Source of the DNA: Cordylochernes scorpioides
Taxonomy: Eukaryota > Arthropoda > Arachnida > Pseudoscorpiones > Chernetidae
Reading direction: 5' to 3'
DNA: 64,000 nt
NCBI GenBank assembly: GCA_030710605.1
Contig: CP092879.1
Location: 42,463,578 to 42,527,577 of the forward strand
The notes below the pieces were generated by a model. It did no database searches. It was not told the origin of the DNA and saw only the letters and a list, made by a program, of their open reading frames with translations. The translations under genes and the position numbers were made by a program. Below are positions 1-9,981 of the stretch, piece by piece; position 1 is the stretch's first letter, and every line of letters begins with the position of its first letter.

Positions 1-130
1 AGAGCTATGCGAAAAATGGTAACGATAATAATATTTTAAGCCGAATTTGCGTAGGTCCATCTTAGCATAGAGGTTTTAGAACGAGAATATTTATTTTCGC
101 ACATTTCAGTACAACGGTCTGGTTAAAATT

Positions 131-350
131 CAAAGAAATCAATTGACAAATGGTATCTATCCTGAGAACGTTCCCAAATTTACTAAAACATTACTTTTCT
201 CAGGTCGTAGAATTCTCCATGTTTGCCGAAATGTTTGTGAAAGCCATCGTATGTAAGATTTATAATCTTGTGTAGCGTCTATAGAGATCCTTTAGGGTTT
301 ATAAAAAGGTCTAGTGGATCAATTTTCAGAATTTGTCGAATGATAATCGT
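131..350 (+). repeat. dispersed repeat R1, copy a
   Basis: This stretch aligns by eye with 6383-6595 in the same orientation. Both carry the run 'atcctgagaa', then 'tttctcagg', 'aagccat' and 'caattttca' in the same order and spacing, with many substitutions. It has no reading frame. It is an old interspersed repeat of unknown class. The rest of 1-663 shows nothing else I can support. Confidence 0.6.
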
Positions 351-663
351 CGGAATTTCTCTCTTAATACTTCCAATGCAGTCAGTGTTGTGGAAAACGA
401 TGAATTTTTATTTTTCATTTTATAATATATTTTTATGAATTAATCAATAAGGCACGATATTAGATATTTTCACCTATTACAGAGAAGGCATAGAAACAAC
501 AAACAAATTGAAACTTAGAATTAAATATTTACAAATTTACATGTATTAATCGACAGAGTTCATAAAATGTATATAGACAAAATTGCTGATATAAGAGAGA
601 GATAAATCATTTAGATCTAGAAACAATCGATGTCTCATTTCTGTAAAGGGATTACTGTATGTA

Positions 664-1017
664 ATGATACTGAAGTCACACCAAACTGACTCCGGACCAT
701 ATATACAGTTGCCAGGCCATCCTTGCAGCCCTCTATATGGCAGACATCAATTCAGGAGAGGACATCCATACGAACAAGGCACCTTTGTTGGCCGGTATTG
801 TGATCAGGGTGCATGGACCGATCTGATCTGCTCCATGGACAAGACACCACCACCACTGAAGTCACAAAGCGGTCAAAAGCGGTCAGCCAACATACACGTA
901 AATATGGGCCGCAATCTAATCTTCGCAGGTAAACATACCGTCATAAAAGAAATGCCACGAATACGTGCTTCAGATACCCAACAGTTGAGCCATAAGCACC
1001 TACAAGACTCAGATTAA
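664..1017 (+). other. unrecognised 117-codon ORF in GC-richer sequence
   Basis: An open frame of 117 codons lies in sequence clearly richer in G+C than its surroundings. The protein has no signal peptide, membrane segment or motif I recognise. A second frame over the same bases also stays open for about 30 codons and looks protein-like (MADINSGEDIHTN...). The local composition suggests a fossil of a transposon coding region rather than a host gene. No flanking repeat or splice signal settles it. I assign no function. Confidence 0.15.
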
Positions 1018-1798
1018 TTCAAATATAAATAACATCAAAATATAGACCCAAAATTAATTATATTCAAATAAAACTCACATTTACTTTGAGTGTAGGGGAT
1101 GTGTAATTAAGTTTGGGGAACAAGGTATTGTTCCAAGGTTGGCTAAACGATGAAGGCGGAATGCCAAGTGGAAAGGTAGGCAGATAACTGATATTTGATG
1201 ATTAGAACTTCTCGGTTTAATTAAATACCATACCTGAATAGAATAGTACGTCTTAGTTCGAAGGAAGCTTGCTCATAATATAGCAATCCTAGCAATTATC
1301 AACCGATTACTATTATATTGCATCGTATAAACCTTATTGATTCAGTTATAGTATTCGAATTTGTTATACGAATATTCCTATACATGGAGAATACATTATA
1401 ATGATCGTTTATAACTATCTTAAAAGCTGATTGCCTAAAATTATCATTATCCTTACAATAATGATAAAATATATTGAATGAGAGGGCCGTATCTTTGCAG
1501 TAAGGTATGTAGAGATAATAATTGATGATATTAAAGAAAAACATTGCCGAAAAATAATTGTTACAAATTTTAACTCAACTATAATTATCCAGATCACATA
1601 CAAACATGGTTATCATCACCCAATCAAATAGATTGTAAGATTATTTTTTATTAGGTAAAAATTATTTTTGACTGAATTCAGATAAGTTCATAGAAAAAAA
1701 ACCTTGTAAAATATAATTTGACACCATGTTAAACTACATTTTATGAATACCAAAAATTTAAATCGAGTTTTTGAGGTAGAAATATCAACTTGTATGAT

Positions 1799-1836
<38 letters not shown>

Positions 1837-2746
1837 TTATCGGAATAATAAAATAATTATAAATCCAATATATGCCTATTTTCTGAATATATATTTTATT
1901 ATTATGAATAAAGAGATTTCTGTTGTATTTTGGAATTAGAATGATATATAGAATTATTATTTGTTGCTTGATTTTGGTATACATGAGTATTGTTACGATA
2001 TTGTTTTACAGTCGTGGAAATAATAAAATAGTTTTGATCAGAGATTTCTTTATTTGAGCTAAGGAATAAATATGAAAAACATAATTTGTGGTAAAAGTAC
2101 CTCCTGGCTTAAGGCGAGTAGAACAAGGGAAAAAATATTATTTACATAATGTACAAAGATTTGAGCCGGCCAACGGGGAAAAACAACAAAGAGTCTATAT
2201 ATGCAAATCGTGACCTCTGGCTGTCGATTTAACAGAGTATTTGGATCTATGAAATATAATTTTGAATAGAATAATATTTTAATATAACATATATATATAT
2301 ATAGACATAATAAAAACTATAAGTGTTAATAAATACCATATAATTTAATATTGAATATATCTATTGAATTAATATTTATTCTATAATATATTATATTTAA
2401 TATATTCTTCTTTAATATATATAGTGGGGGGATGGGAATGTAATATATAAATTCCTAATTTTTATATATTTTTTTATTCACAAATTTATGAATAAAATTA
2501 AATTATAGATATCTTTAAAAATATACACTTTACAAATATATTCCAGCGCTTATATTTCCTCCAATAAATACCTAGGCTAAGAGTGTAATAGAAAAAAAAA
2601 CTTTATTAGGCAACGAAGTTTCTGAAGGAAAATTCTTTAGAACATAAAAAAAAGACTTGTTCTGACCTAATCCAACTCCAATGAGCGACCACCTCCGCGA
2701 GAGACTAGTATTGTTTATTATTTTAGTATTTCATGATTGTTGATAG
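1018..2746. other. AT-rich non-coding stretch
   Basis: No convincing gene or named repeat was found here. The short minus-strand ORFs are AT-rich shadows. A (TA)n microsatellite sits at 1802-1833. The sequence runs up to the Copia target site. Confidence 0.5.
1802..1833. repeat. (TA)n microsatellite
   Basis: Uninterrupted TA dinucleotides, about 16 units. A similar run is at 12980-13004. Confidence 0.95.
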
Positions 2747-2751
2747 TTAAT

Positions 2752-3006
2752 TGTTGGGAGAATCTTAATAATTATTTTCTATTATAAGTAAAAAACTTCT
2801 TTATTGAAGACACTAATTACAATGAAGTCAAATTACTATAAAAAGAGTTTTAGAAACTCATTCGTCTCCACACAGATTCTCAACCACTCTCACTCAAAGA
2901 AAATACCTATATATATACACATAATCTACACCACAGAATAAAATAATCCACAGATTAATATAATCATAGAATGAAAAATGAACATTTTAAATTATAAATA
3001 TCAACA
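2752..3006 (-). repeat. Copia 3' LTR
   Basis: This 255-bp repeat has TGTTG...CAACA ends. In sense orientation it starts TGTTGATATT and ends CTCCCAACA. It directly follows the purine-rich tract at 3007-3020. It matches 5805-6059 almost base for base; one visible change is 'attcgtc' here against 'atacgtc' there. Confidence 0.93.
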
Positions 3007-3020
3007 AATCTCCCCTTCAA
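3007..3020 (-). other. polypurine tract of the Copia element
   Basis: Read on the minus strand this is TTGAAGGGGAGATT, immediately upstream of the 3' LTR. That is the position and composition of the plus-strand primer of LTR elements. Confidence 0.75.
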
Positions 3021-3038
3021 ATTTTCAATTTTCATTCC

Positions 3039-3116
3039 TCAAAAAGTAACTCCACCACTTAGGCAGTTCTTAATCTTGACAGCATCCACACTCTTGGTAA
3101 GATGGTCCGCTTTCAT
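3039..3116 (-). pseudogene. residual C-terminus of Copia RNase H
   Basis: Directly after the integrase ORF stop, and in the same frame, 25 codons begin MKADHLTKSVDAVK and end at a TGA. 'ADxLTK' is the conserved motif at the very end of Copia polyproteins (the end of RNase H). Its position next to the first codons of RT marks the deletion junction. The whole RT and most of RNase H, several hundred codons, are missing. The frame is kept across the junction but a TAA stop separates the parts. Confidence 0.75.
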
Positions 3117-4448
3117 TTATTCTGATTTCAGTGCTTCTTGGTAATCACTCGGACGTTTAATTTCAAAAGTTCTATCAGAAACATTTTCCTTATTCTTTAT
3201 TAGTCTTAATCTTTCAGATCTCCTCACACCCTTTTTTATAAGTTCTTCTTCCTCGGTTTCTCTCAGACGAAGATCTCGTTCTTCTCTCTTTTCTCTCGTC
3301 ATTCCTGGTTCTGGTCCTCTTCTATGTGGAGTAATTATTTCATCAGGAGGTATTTCCTCTATTTCACTCAAATCTATATCATTTTCATCTTGAGGAATAT
3401 GCTCATCATCGATGTTAAAATTTTCTACTTGGTCTTCTCTATTACCACCATAGTCTTCATTCCCGTGAGAAATCAAATTTTGGTCTTCTCTACAAAAAAA
3501 GAAAAGTTCATTTTTATCAAGATTTCTACCTCTATTATTCATTAAATAATATCCTAACTTAGCTTCATTAAATTTAACGTCTGATACTTCATGAATTTCA
3601 TCCATTTCCGGTAAATATATTCTATAGCCTTTTCTTATCATACTATAGCCCATCATGATCCCTTTATGAGCTTTTGGTTCCATCTTCTTTCTCTTTTCTT
3701 TTCTAATATGAACATAAGCTTCGCTTCCGAACCTTTTTAAGTAAACAATGTTTGGTTTCCATCCTTTGTATATCTCGAAAGGAGTTGTATTCATTTCTTT
3801 GATTTTAATTCTATTATTTATATGAACAGCCACCTTAACACTTTCGCTCCAAAATTTTAAAGGTAATTTAGAATCAATTAGCATGGTTCTAGCTGACTCA
3901 ACTATGGTTCTATTGAATCTTTCGGATTTTCCATTGCTTTCAGGAGTATAAGCTGTAGTAAATTCTTGTTTGATGCCCTTACTAGATAACCATCGCCTCA
4001 AATAGTTTGAAATATACTCTCCTCCATTATCATTTCGAATTCTCTTTACTTTCCTGCCAGTCTGTCTTTCCTCTTGCATAATCAAGTTTATTATGGAATC
4101 TGCTGTTTGAGATTTATTAGTAATTGGTATAACAAAAGTAAAATTACTATAGTCATCAACAATAGTGATAAAATACCTATATCCAAAAGAATCATTTAAA
4201 GGTCCAACTATGTCGGTATGCCATAGATCCAAAATATCTTCAGATTGTTTATATTGTATACTTTTGTAAGATTTTCTATGAATTTTTCCTAATGTACAAG
4301 ATTCGCAATTCGCTTTGTTATTATGTAAATTTTTAAATCCTAATACAGTTGAATTATCATACATTTCTTTCAATTTCTGAAAATTTACATGAGCAAGTCT
4401 TTGATGCCATAGCATATCATCTACTTCTGCTTTTCTAGCTATTTCCAT
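3117..4448 (-). CDS. Copia integrase (pol fragment)
   Basis: 443 codons. The pre-integrase zinc-binding region spans residues about 14-52 (WHQRLAH, then CESC). The integrase core follows with all three catalytic acids: D79 in HTDIVG, D140 in RNDNGGEY and E176 in NGKSERFNR, spaced as DX35E. A charged C-terminal region leads to the start of the RT homology (residues about 428-441, ending YQEALKSE), where the ORF stops. The product would be a complete integrase for cDNA insertion. It lies one frame away from the upstream gag-protease ORF, whose stop is two bases before this ATG. In most Copia elements these are one ORF, so this is either a single-base frameshift or a programmed shift; I see no clear slippery site. 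Confidence 0.88.
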   Translation of the reverse strand: MEIARKAEVDDMLWHQRLAHVNFQKLKEMYDNSTVLGFKNLHNNKANCESCTLGKIHRKSYKSIQYKQSEDILDLWHTDIVGPLNDSFGYRYFITIVDDYSNFTFVIPITNKSQTADSIINLIMQEERQTGRKVKRIRNDNGGEYISNYLRRWLSSKGIKQEFTTAYTPESNGKSERFNRTIVESARTMLIDSKLPLKFWSESVKVAVHINNRIKIKEMNTTPFEIYKGWKPNIVYLKRFGSEAYVHIRKEKRKKMEPKAHKGIMMGYSMIRKGYRIYLPEMDEIHEVSDVKFNEAKLGYYLMNNRGRNLDKNELFFFCREDQNLISHGNEDYGGNREDQVENFNIDDEHIPQDENDIDLSEIEEIPPDEIITPHRRGPEPGMTREKREERDLRLRETEEEELIKKGVRRSERLRLIKNKENVSDRTFEIKRPSDYQEALKSE

Positions 4449-4450
4449 AT

Positions 4451-5728
4451 TTAGGGTTCCTTCACTTCAAATTTATCACCATTTCTCCTTGCCTCATATA
4501 AAATCTCACCATCTTTACCTATTACCTCAGCTTTATATTTACTAAATAATACACTTGAATCATGATCCACTATTTTTGCAACCGATAATAAACCTTCTCT
4601 CAAATCAGGCACATGCAAAACATTTTCAAATTTAATGAATCCCTCATCTACATTCGACTTCATTCTTATATCTCCAATTCCCGATGATTTCATCACTGCA
4701 CCCTTCTCAGCTGTTGCTATAATTCTCTCCTCCTCTTCATACTCTATAAAGAATTCCTTCCCACTAACCATATGGCTAGAGGCTCCAGAATCCATTGTCC
4801 ATCTTATTCTCTCATCCCCTTGATCTTCCTCTTCGTAATTAACTTCACTTGTCTCCATCACATGACCTGTAGACTCTCTATAATTTCTCCTGTTTACTCC
4901 TCTCCTAGGCCCATTATATTTATGCTCTGCATTCTCTTCACTTCTATTCTTTCTACATATTTCCGATTTATGACCAAATCCTCCACATTTAAAACATTTG
5001 ATCTTGCCTCTGCACTCTCTAGAAATGTGTCCCATCTTTCCACAGTTGAAACATTTGATAGCAAAATTTCGTCTTCCCGTTCGGCCCTCTCTAGCTTTAG
5101 ATGCTATTTCTGTTTGCCGTTTTTCTTCTTTTCTAAGTTTTAATTTTTCTTCTGTTTCCCTCAGGATTTGTCTTATAGTGTTCATATTATTTTGCCTGTC
5201 TGATTTTATAATATTTATGTCAAAATCAAATTCAACTCTCAACCCTTCCAAAACGAAGCAAATTAACTCTCTATCTTTAATCTCATCTCCTGCTTGAATG
5301 CTTTTGCTCTTTATAATCATTGCTCTATTTAAGTAGTCATCCACCGTTTCATCTTCGTTCATTTTCAATTTTGACAATTCTATTCTATTTTTCATCTGTA
5401 AGTCTTCATTTTTAGATGCCATTTCTTCTCCAATTATATTCCATAATTTCTTGGCACTTTTTTCGCTCGAGTATTTCAGCACTTGAGTGTCATTCATTGT
5501 TCTATTCATCAAATTTCTTGCAATGGCATTGTCGTCATCCCAGTCTTCCCAGATTTTCATTTTTTCATCAAATTTCTTGTCTGTTTCTATTGGCTTTTCC
5601 ACTTCTTCTCCTTCTATAATTCTTCTCCATAATTTTAATCCCCGTAATTCACTTTCAATTCGATTTGCCCAGATCAAGTAGTTTTTGTCTGAAAGTTTTT
5701 TTATTGGAGATAAATTAAAATTTTGCAT
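4451..5728 (-). CDS. Copia Gag-protease
   Basis: 425 codons. The N-terminal two thirds is a Copia-type Gag (start MQNFNLSPIKKL, with W-containing helices and a long charged coiled region at residues about 150-215). Two CCHC zinc knuckles follow near residues 225-238 and 245-258 (CFNCGKMGHISREC and a second CX2CX4HX4C). The aspartic protease active site DSGAS is near residue 312, in the context WTMDSGASSHM. Gag packages the element RNA; the protease matures the polyprotein. The ORF is uninterrupted, and ends at a TAA just before the integrase ORF in another frame. The start codon follows the primer site by about 60 bases, as expected. Confidence 0.9.
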   Translation of the reverse strand: MQNFNLSPIKKLSDKNYLIWANRIESELRGLKLWRRIIEGEEVEKPIETDKKFDEKMKIWEDWDDDNAIARNLMNRTMNDTQVLKYSSEKSAKKLWNIIGEEMASKNEDLQMKNRIELSKLKMNEDETVDDYLNRAMIIKSKSIQAGDEIKDRELICFVLEGLRVEFDFDINIIKSDRQNNMNTIRQILRETEEKLKLRKEEKRQTEIASKAREGRTGRRNFAIKCFNCGKMGHISRECRGKIKCFKCGGFGHKSEICRKNRSEENAEHKYNGPRRGVNRRNYRESTGHVMETSEVNYEEEDQGDERIRWTMDSGASSHMVSGKEFFIEYEEEERIIATAEKGAVMKSSGIGDIRMKSNVDEGFIKFENVLHVPDLREGLLSVAKIVDHDSSVLFSKYKAEVIGKDGEILYEARRNGDKFEVKEP

Positions 5729-5791
5729 CTTTTCTTTTTTCTAAAAATTTTTCAATTAATCTTGATTTGCATAAATTTAAATTCAACCGCT

Positions 5792-5802
5792 CTCTGCTAC
5801 CA
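5792..5802 (-). other. primer-binding site (initiator tRNA-Met type)
   Basis: On the minus strand this reads TGGTAGCAGAG, complementary to the 3' end CTCTGCTACCA of animal initiator tRNA-Met. It sits two bases from the 5' LTR. This is the usual primer for Copia and Ty1-like elements. Confidence 0.8.
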
Positions 5803-5804
5803 AT

Positions 5805-6059
5805 TTTTGGGAGAATCTTAATAATTATTTTCTATTATAAGTAAAAAACTTCTTTATTGAAGACACTAATTACAATGAAGTCAAATTACTATAAAAAGAG
5901 TTTTAGAAACTCATACGTCTCCACACAGATTCTCAACCACTCTCACTCAAAGAAAATACCTATATATATACACATAATCTACACCACAGAATAAAATAAT
6001 CCACAGATTAATATAATCATAGAATGAAAAATGAACATTTTAAATTATAAATATCAACA
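5805..6059 (-). repeat. Copia 5' LTR
   Basis: A 255-bp LTR nearly identical to 2752-3006. The terminal CA at its gag-side edge is changed (CAAAA instead of CAACA). It should carry the promoter for the minus-strand transcript, but no element-specific signal was verified. Confidence 0.92.
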
Positions 6060-6171
6060 TTAATGAGATATGAATAATGCATATTTCGGATGGTCAATAT
6101 ATTAATTCATCTAATATTTCGAGAGACAATTCGCCTTTCTTTATCGAGGATGTTTGTGTTTTGAACTATTT

Positions 6172-6305
6172 TGAAACACATGCGTCTGACCTGGAGGCTG
6201 TTGTTGGGTGCTGCGTTGCCTGGAGTACACGAGCTCAATCTATGTTTCCTTTCTTCCTGTGGTAAATCTGTATAAGACCGGTGGTTTTAATAAAGTTATG
6301 TGTGA
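6172..6305 (+). repeat. repeat C: LINE-like 3' tail
   Basis: Carries 'aatctgtataagaccggtgg', 'aataaag' and a GT-rich end. The same tail occurs at 13150-13265, 24384-24535 and 54930-55095 (+) and at 56520-56770 (-). It looks like the 3' end of a retroposon with an AATAAA signal and a short simple-repeat tail. No enzyme motif is visible, so the class is uncertain. Confidence 0.65.
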
Positions 6306-6382
6306 ACTATTTTGAAACATTCGATATGAGCTAATCTCGTCTTGCAAGACCAACGTAGAAATTAGCTCTGATTAAAGAATTC

Positions 6383-6595
6383 ATAAAAAGAAATTGAGAA
6401 AGTGGTATTTATCCTGAGAATGTCCCCAAATTCGATAAAAGGTCTTTTTCTCAGGTCCCATAACTCTCTCAGTTTGCAGAAATATTTGTGCAAGCCATCC
6501 TATCTAATATTTATTATCTTATAGAGTCCATAGAGGTCTTTAAAGGGTTTCTAAAAGCGTCTAATTAATCAATTTTCAAGATTTTCTAAATATAT
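6383..6595 (+). repeat. dispersed repeat R1, copy b
   Basis: Second copy of the repeat at 131-350, same orientation. It is diverged but colinear. Confidence 0.6.
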
Positions 6596-6948
6596 TGAGC
6601 CTATAATTATATATATATTATAATCTTTTAAAAAACTCTGACAATAAACTTTTAACTTTGTTTCAAGTCTATCCCCAATTTATTTATTCATTTATTATTA
6701 TCAAATCAGACGCGATATTTCCATAAGGGATGTTTGCGTCAAAAAACAACACTAAATCCAGATACTATATTACATATACAATCGAATAATTACAAGAGAT
6801 TTGAGTAAAATAGTATTTCCAATTAATTAAAAACACATTGTCCTACAAGACTGTTACCAATTAATCCATTTGATCTTTCATATCCAAAACTATTAAAATT
6901 AGGTTGTCGTGTACATAACAGTTTTCAGAGTTATTTAGACTCGAAGCA

Positions 6949-7389
6949 CTTCAACTCTAGATAGAGAAAGTCATATTCTCAACATCAAAAAGGAAAACAT
7001 TCACTGTAGGATTTGTGGAAATATGATATCTGATGAAATCTCCCACTATATCATAGAATGCAAATATCTAGTTGAAGAAAGAGAAAAAAAAAACTCTCAA
7101 AAACACCTTCTGGAGACTTAGCAACCTACTGAAGACGCTGAGAACTATTTCAGAAAAGAAAAATATAGCAATAGAACTCTATAATTTCTACAGATCAATT
7201 GTAAATAGGTTCATACACAAAAGAGGTAGTGAGGAAAGTTTCAGAACAGATGTGTAAATAAATCCCTTTTCAAACAAAGGCTCACGTGCACATGGGGAAA
7301 GGGAGAAAAAAATTACTGTATTATTTTGTTGTTGTATGGCAAATCCATACAGGGCAATAGGCCCTAATAACAGCCTTGTTGTTGTTGTT
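6949..7389 (+). mobile_element. 5'-truncated LINE, family D
   Basis: This insertion is flanked by an 11-bp target duplication GACTCGAAGCA (6938-6948 and 7390-7400). It holds the last codons of a LINE ORF2, a 3' UTR containing 'gccctaataa', and a (TTG)n tail. A second copy of the family lies at 43052-43386 on the minus strand. Target-primed reverse transcription gives exactly this picture: truncated 5' end, simple-repeat 3' tail and a target duplication. Confidence 0.85.
6978..7257 (+). pseudogene. LINE ORF2 C-terminus (family D)
   Basis: Codons from about 6978 give LNIKKENIHCRICG, then a CX2C...HX4C knuckle (CRICG...SHYIIEC) typical of the C-terminus of non-LTR retrotransposon ORF2 proteins. 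The frame breaks in an A-run near 7085-7095. It resumes in the next frame as a 50-residue basic tail ending RGSEESFRTDV at 7257. There is no RT or endonuclease in this fragment. It is a dead 5'-truncated copy. Confidence 0.75.
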
Positions 7390-7400
7390 GACTCGAAGCA

Positions 7401-8002
7401 TGTTGTTGCTACACCAACCTTTCCCAATAAAAGAAGACATTCTTGCCAGCGGACCATAACGGAGGCCATTCCAAGATGTCCTCTGACTGCAAGATGGTAT
7501 CAAACCTCTTCGTGATATCCGGATTTAAATCTGACAGATAGGCAAAGGAAGATAGAGATGGTAATTTACCTCGCGGCCGACAACAGCGTGGAATTCCTTG
7601 CTGTAGCCAATCTCTAGATCTCCATGTTTAAATGGTTTATTTCCCAATATATTCATCTTCAGATACCTATTGTATTATTCAAATATATATATAATTTTGT
7701 GTGAAATAACTCTTTTGATGATTTCTATTCGTAAAAGCCAATTTTATGGGTTAGGATCGGCCTCCAAAAAGAAATGAAGTTGCATCACCTTTATACGAAA
7801 GATGCATCATCTGATGAAAGAAAGAGAATGCAGCAATCTGTTCCCTCATGTCACAATGTTATATAGAAAATATCTTTAAAGATATTTGCAAGACAATAGA
7901 GAAATATCTATATCAACATTCCACAAAAACTATTCTAAAAATATTAAAATTTTATCATGGAAACAGAAAAAAGATCATAAATTTCCGTTTTAAGACATTT
8001 CA
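7401..8002. other. non-coding, no recognised feature
   Basis: No gene is seen here. The only structured motif nearby is the hammerhead-like sequence that begins at 8003. Confidence 0.4.
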
Positions 8003-8045
8003 TTCCCCTGAAGAGAGTGACAGCTAATTACTGAAACGTCGGGAA
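8003..8045 (+). ncRNA. hammerhead-like motif D
   Basis: In order: TTCCC, CTGAAGA (fits the core CUGANGA), an 18-nt stem-loop, GAAAC, the cleavage triplet GTC, then GGGAA. TTCCC and GGGAA form a perfect 5-bp stem I. Stem II pairs AGTGA with TTACT but leaves an extra G next to the core. Stem III would be only ACGU, so it could work only as a dimer. All core residues are present but activity is doubtful. A relative lies in the palindrome at 61040-61245. Confidence 0.45.
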
Positions 8046-8247
8046 TTAAATACATTATTGGTTGATGTGTGTGTAGCTATATATTTTCCAAACTAACTTT
8101 CAACCAATAAATGATCTTCAAAACTATAATATCTTCATTCGTAATTCCAAGAATAAACAGAAGAATTTTCTTAAATTAAGATAATTTTGTATCAAGATAG
8201 AAAGGTTTTTATTATTATTATTATCCCTAGTACATGTAGTACAGGTC

Positions 8248-8555
8248 ATAGGATAATTGATGTAGAAAATGCATTCATAGTGACTTTTGAAAATAGAATG
8301 TTGCCAAAGCTGTTTCAAAGGAGTTAATGATATAGACAAACTTTCAGTGTTTTATAGTAGAGATATATGTTTCAAACCTTTCTCTCCCTCTTTTTATGAG
8401 AGTGATCAAATTCTCTCTTATCTCGAGAGATTACACTTGTATAGACCTTTTTTTTTTTTTGCTTATCCCTAGTACACGTGGTACAAGCCATAATAATCAT
8501 GGTGGTTAGTTAGAGACTGCTTTTACTGTAAGTTCACCACATATCTACACATTTC
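8248..8555 (+). repeat. direct repeat, copy 1 (with SINE tail)
   Basis: 8248-8555 and 9982-10280 share the same order of sequence: 'ggataatt', 'gttgccaaagctgtttcaaa', 'ttatctcgagagatta', then the T-run and SINE tail. They differ by a few percent. The older SINE insertion was carried along, so this is a local duplication or two copies of a composite repeat. The SINE part starts near 8448. Confidence 0.75.
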
Positions 8556-8561
8556 TTCAAA

Positions 8562-8690
8562 ATAAATATACTTCGGCCAGAGTAAATATTTTTATTACCT
8601 CGACGTTTCGAAAAAAAATCGTGTTCAAGAAATATGAATAACGGCCAGGCAGCCTCTATCTTTACAATATCTACACATGTGAAAAGTAGT
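8562..8690 (-). repeat. hammerhead-like repeat E, partial copy
   Basis: Contains 'cttcggccag', 'cctcgacgtttcga' and 'ggccaggcagcctctatctt'. These are shared with the palindromes at 9384-9838 and 39858-40110 and with 18121-18248. The ribozyme core is decayed here. Confidence 0.6.
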
Positions 8691-8739
8691 TCGACGAAAA
8701 GGTAATATAATACATATTTATTATCATAGATTGATTTCA

Positions 8740-8830
8740 AAATTCGAAACTATTATAGACGCGTATGATTATTTTTAAAATAAAACAATTTCTACTGCCT
8801 TTACTGCAATGTCAAAATTAATGGGAGGTC
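8740..8830 (+). repeat. half copy of the foldback element at 58960-59125
   Basis: Shares 'actattatagacgcgtatga' and 'aaacaatttctactgccttt' with one arm of the 58960-59125 foldback. Confidence 0.7.
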
Positions 8831-9335
8831 CTGGCTCAACAGTGCTGAACCCTCACAGCGGTTTCGCCAGTTTAATCTACCATACAGCTGTTATATTACA
8901 TTTTTGGAACTTCCTTTTATAGTGATACTGATTCTAGACTCTTGGAATGGGTATTTTAGATGAACTATGGACATAAGCTTTGAGGACAGCAGAATTACAT
9001 ATAATTATAAATTTCTAATGCATTTATTCATGCATCATGATATAGATTGATTTGCTATTGCGTAAGTGGTCTGACACTAGTGAGAGTTTGATTCACAACA
9101 ATGACCTCTGCAGAGATCCTCTAAAAACTACATGAATAAATTGAGGGTTGTCTCCCAATCGAAAAATTGATTTCAAATCGTATCGATTATATTGGAAACT
9201 TTTAAAAATTAAATTGTTTATCTCATTTTGTGTGTGTATTTTACTGGCTGAATGAACCCGTCTTCGTCTTGGATTTGCCAGAATCATTGTTTGACCAACA
9301 AATATTGTTATTAATAATAATTATAATTGTTATCG
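8831..9335. other. non-coding, no recognised feature
   Basis: AT-rich sequence with no gene or repeat that I can support. Confidence 0.4.
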
Positions 9336-9383
9336 TAAAGATAGAGGCTGCCTGGATGGCATTCATATTTCTTGAAAAAAGAT

Positions 9384-9838
9384 ACTTCGGCCAGTATAAA
9401 TCTTTTTATTACCTCGACGTTTCGACAAAAAGCTTTTGTCCTCGTCAGGAGCAAACAAAAATTAAAACATATAGCAAAGCGTTAAAAATTATTCTAAGGC
9501 TCTAAGGGCGTTCTCACGCGATATTCGAAATTTTGTACAACATCTAAAGCACGAGTCAAAAATAAATATTCAACTCACAAAAGACTATGATCTTTGAAAT
9601 ATTTTTATTTCAATTTTATTTCAAAGATCATAGTCTTTTGTGAGTTAAATATTTATTTTTGACTCTTGCTTTAGATGTTGTACAAAATTTCGAATATCGC
9701 GTGAGAACGCCCTTAGAGCCTTAGAATAATTTTTAACGGCTTGCTATATGTTTTAATTTTTGTTTGCTCCTGACGAGGACAAAATCTTTTTGTCGAAACG
9801 TCGAGCTAATAGAAGGATTTATACTGGCCGAAGTACCT
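9384..9838. mobile_element. long near-perfect palindrome (foldback element E)
   Basis: Two arms of about 220 bp are reverse complements with few mismatches, around a short spacer near 9600-9630. The outer ends read 'acttcggccagtataaat' and its complement 'atttatactggccgaagt'. Each arm contains the hammerhead-like core of family E. Transcripts would form a very long hairpin. No reading frame is present. It resembles head-to-head copies of a Penelope-like or retrozyme terminal repeat; that origin is inferred. Confidence 0.85.
9766..9806 (+). ncRNA. hammerhead-like motif E
   Basis: In order: GCTC, CTGACGA, a 7-bp stem GACAAAA/TTTTGTC, GAAAC, GTC, GAGC. GCTC pairs with GAGC as stem I. Core residues fit CUGANGA...GAAA with a GUC cleavage triplet. 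One extra G lies between the core and stem II, and all copies here share it. That suggests a variant or a decayed ribozyme. Other copies: 18130-18172 (+), and the mirror copy in the left arm near 9418-9455 (-). Confidence 0.45.
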
Positions 9839-9981
9839 CTTTTCAAGAAATTATAATTGTTATGATTACTATCTCATTGTCATTAGTAGCATCATCATAA
9901 AATTATCCCATATAGTACATAACCATATATAAGTATAACACGCTACAATTACTTACCAATACTTCGATTCAAACTAAGTAA

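Larger units (their letters stand above)
2752..6059 (-). mobile_element. Copia-type LTR retrotransposon lacking RT/RNase H
   Basis: The element is 3,308 bp and is read on the minus strand. It is bounded by two 255-bp LTRs (2752-3006 and 5805-6059) that differ at only a couple of positions. It is flanked by the 5-bp duplication TTAAT (2747-2751 and 6060-6064), so it is one intact insertion. Inside, in sense order, are a tRNA-iMet primer site, gag with two zinc knuckles, protease, integrase, a few codons of the RT start, the last codons of RNase H, and a polypurine tract. The RT and RNase H domains expected between integrase and the 3' LTR are absent. Copia elements encode Gag, PR, INT, RT and RH in that order. 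This copy is therefore a deletion derivative that would need RT in trans. LTR identity implies recent insertion. Confidence 0.93.
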
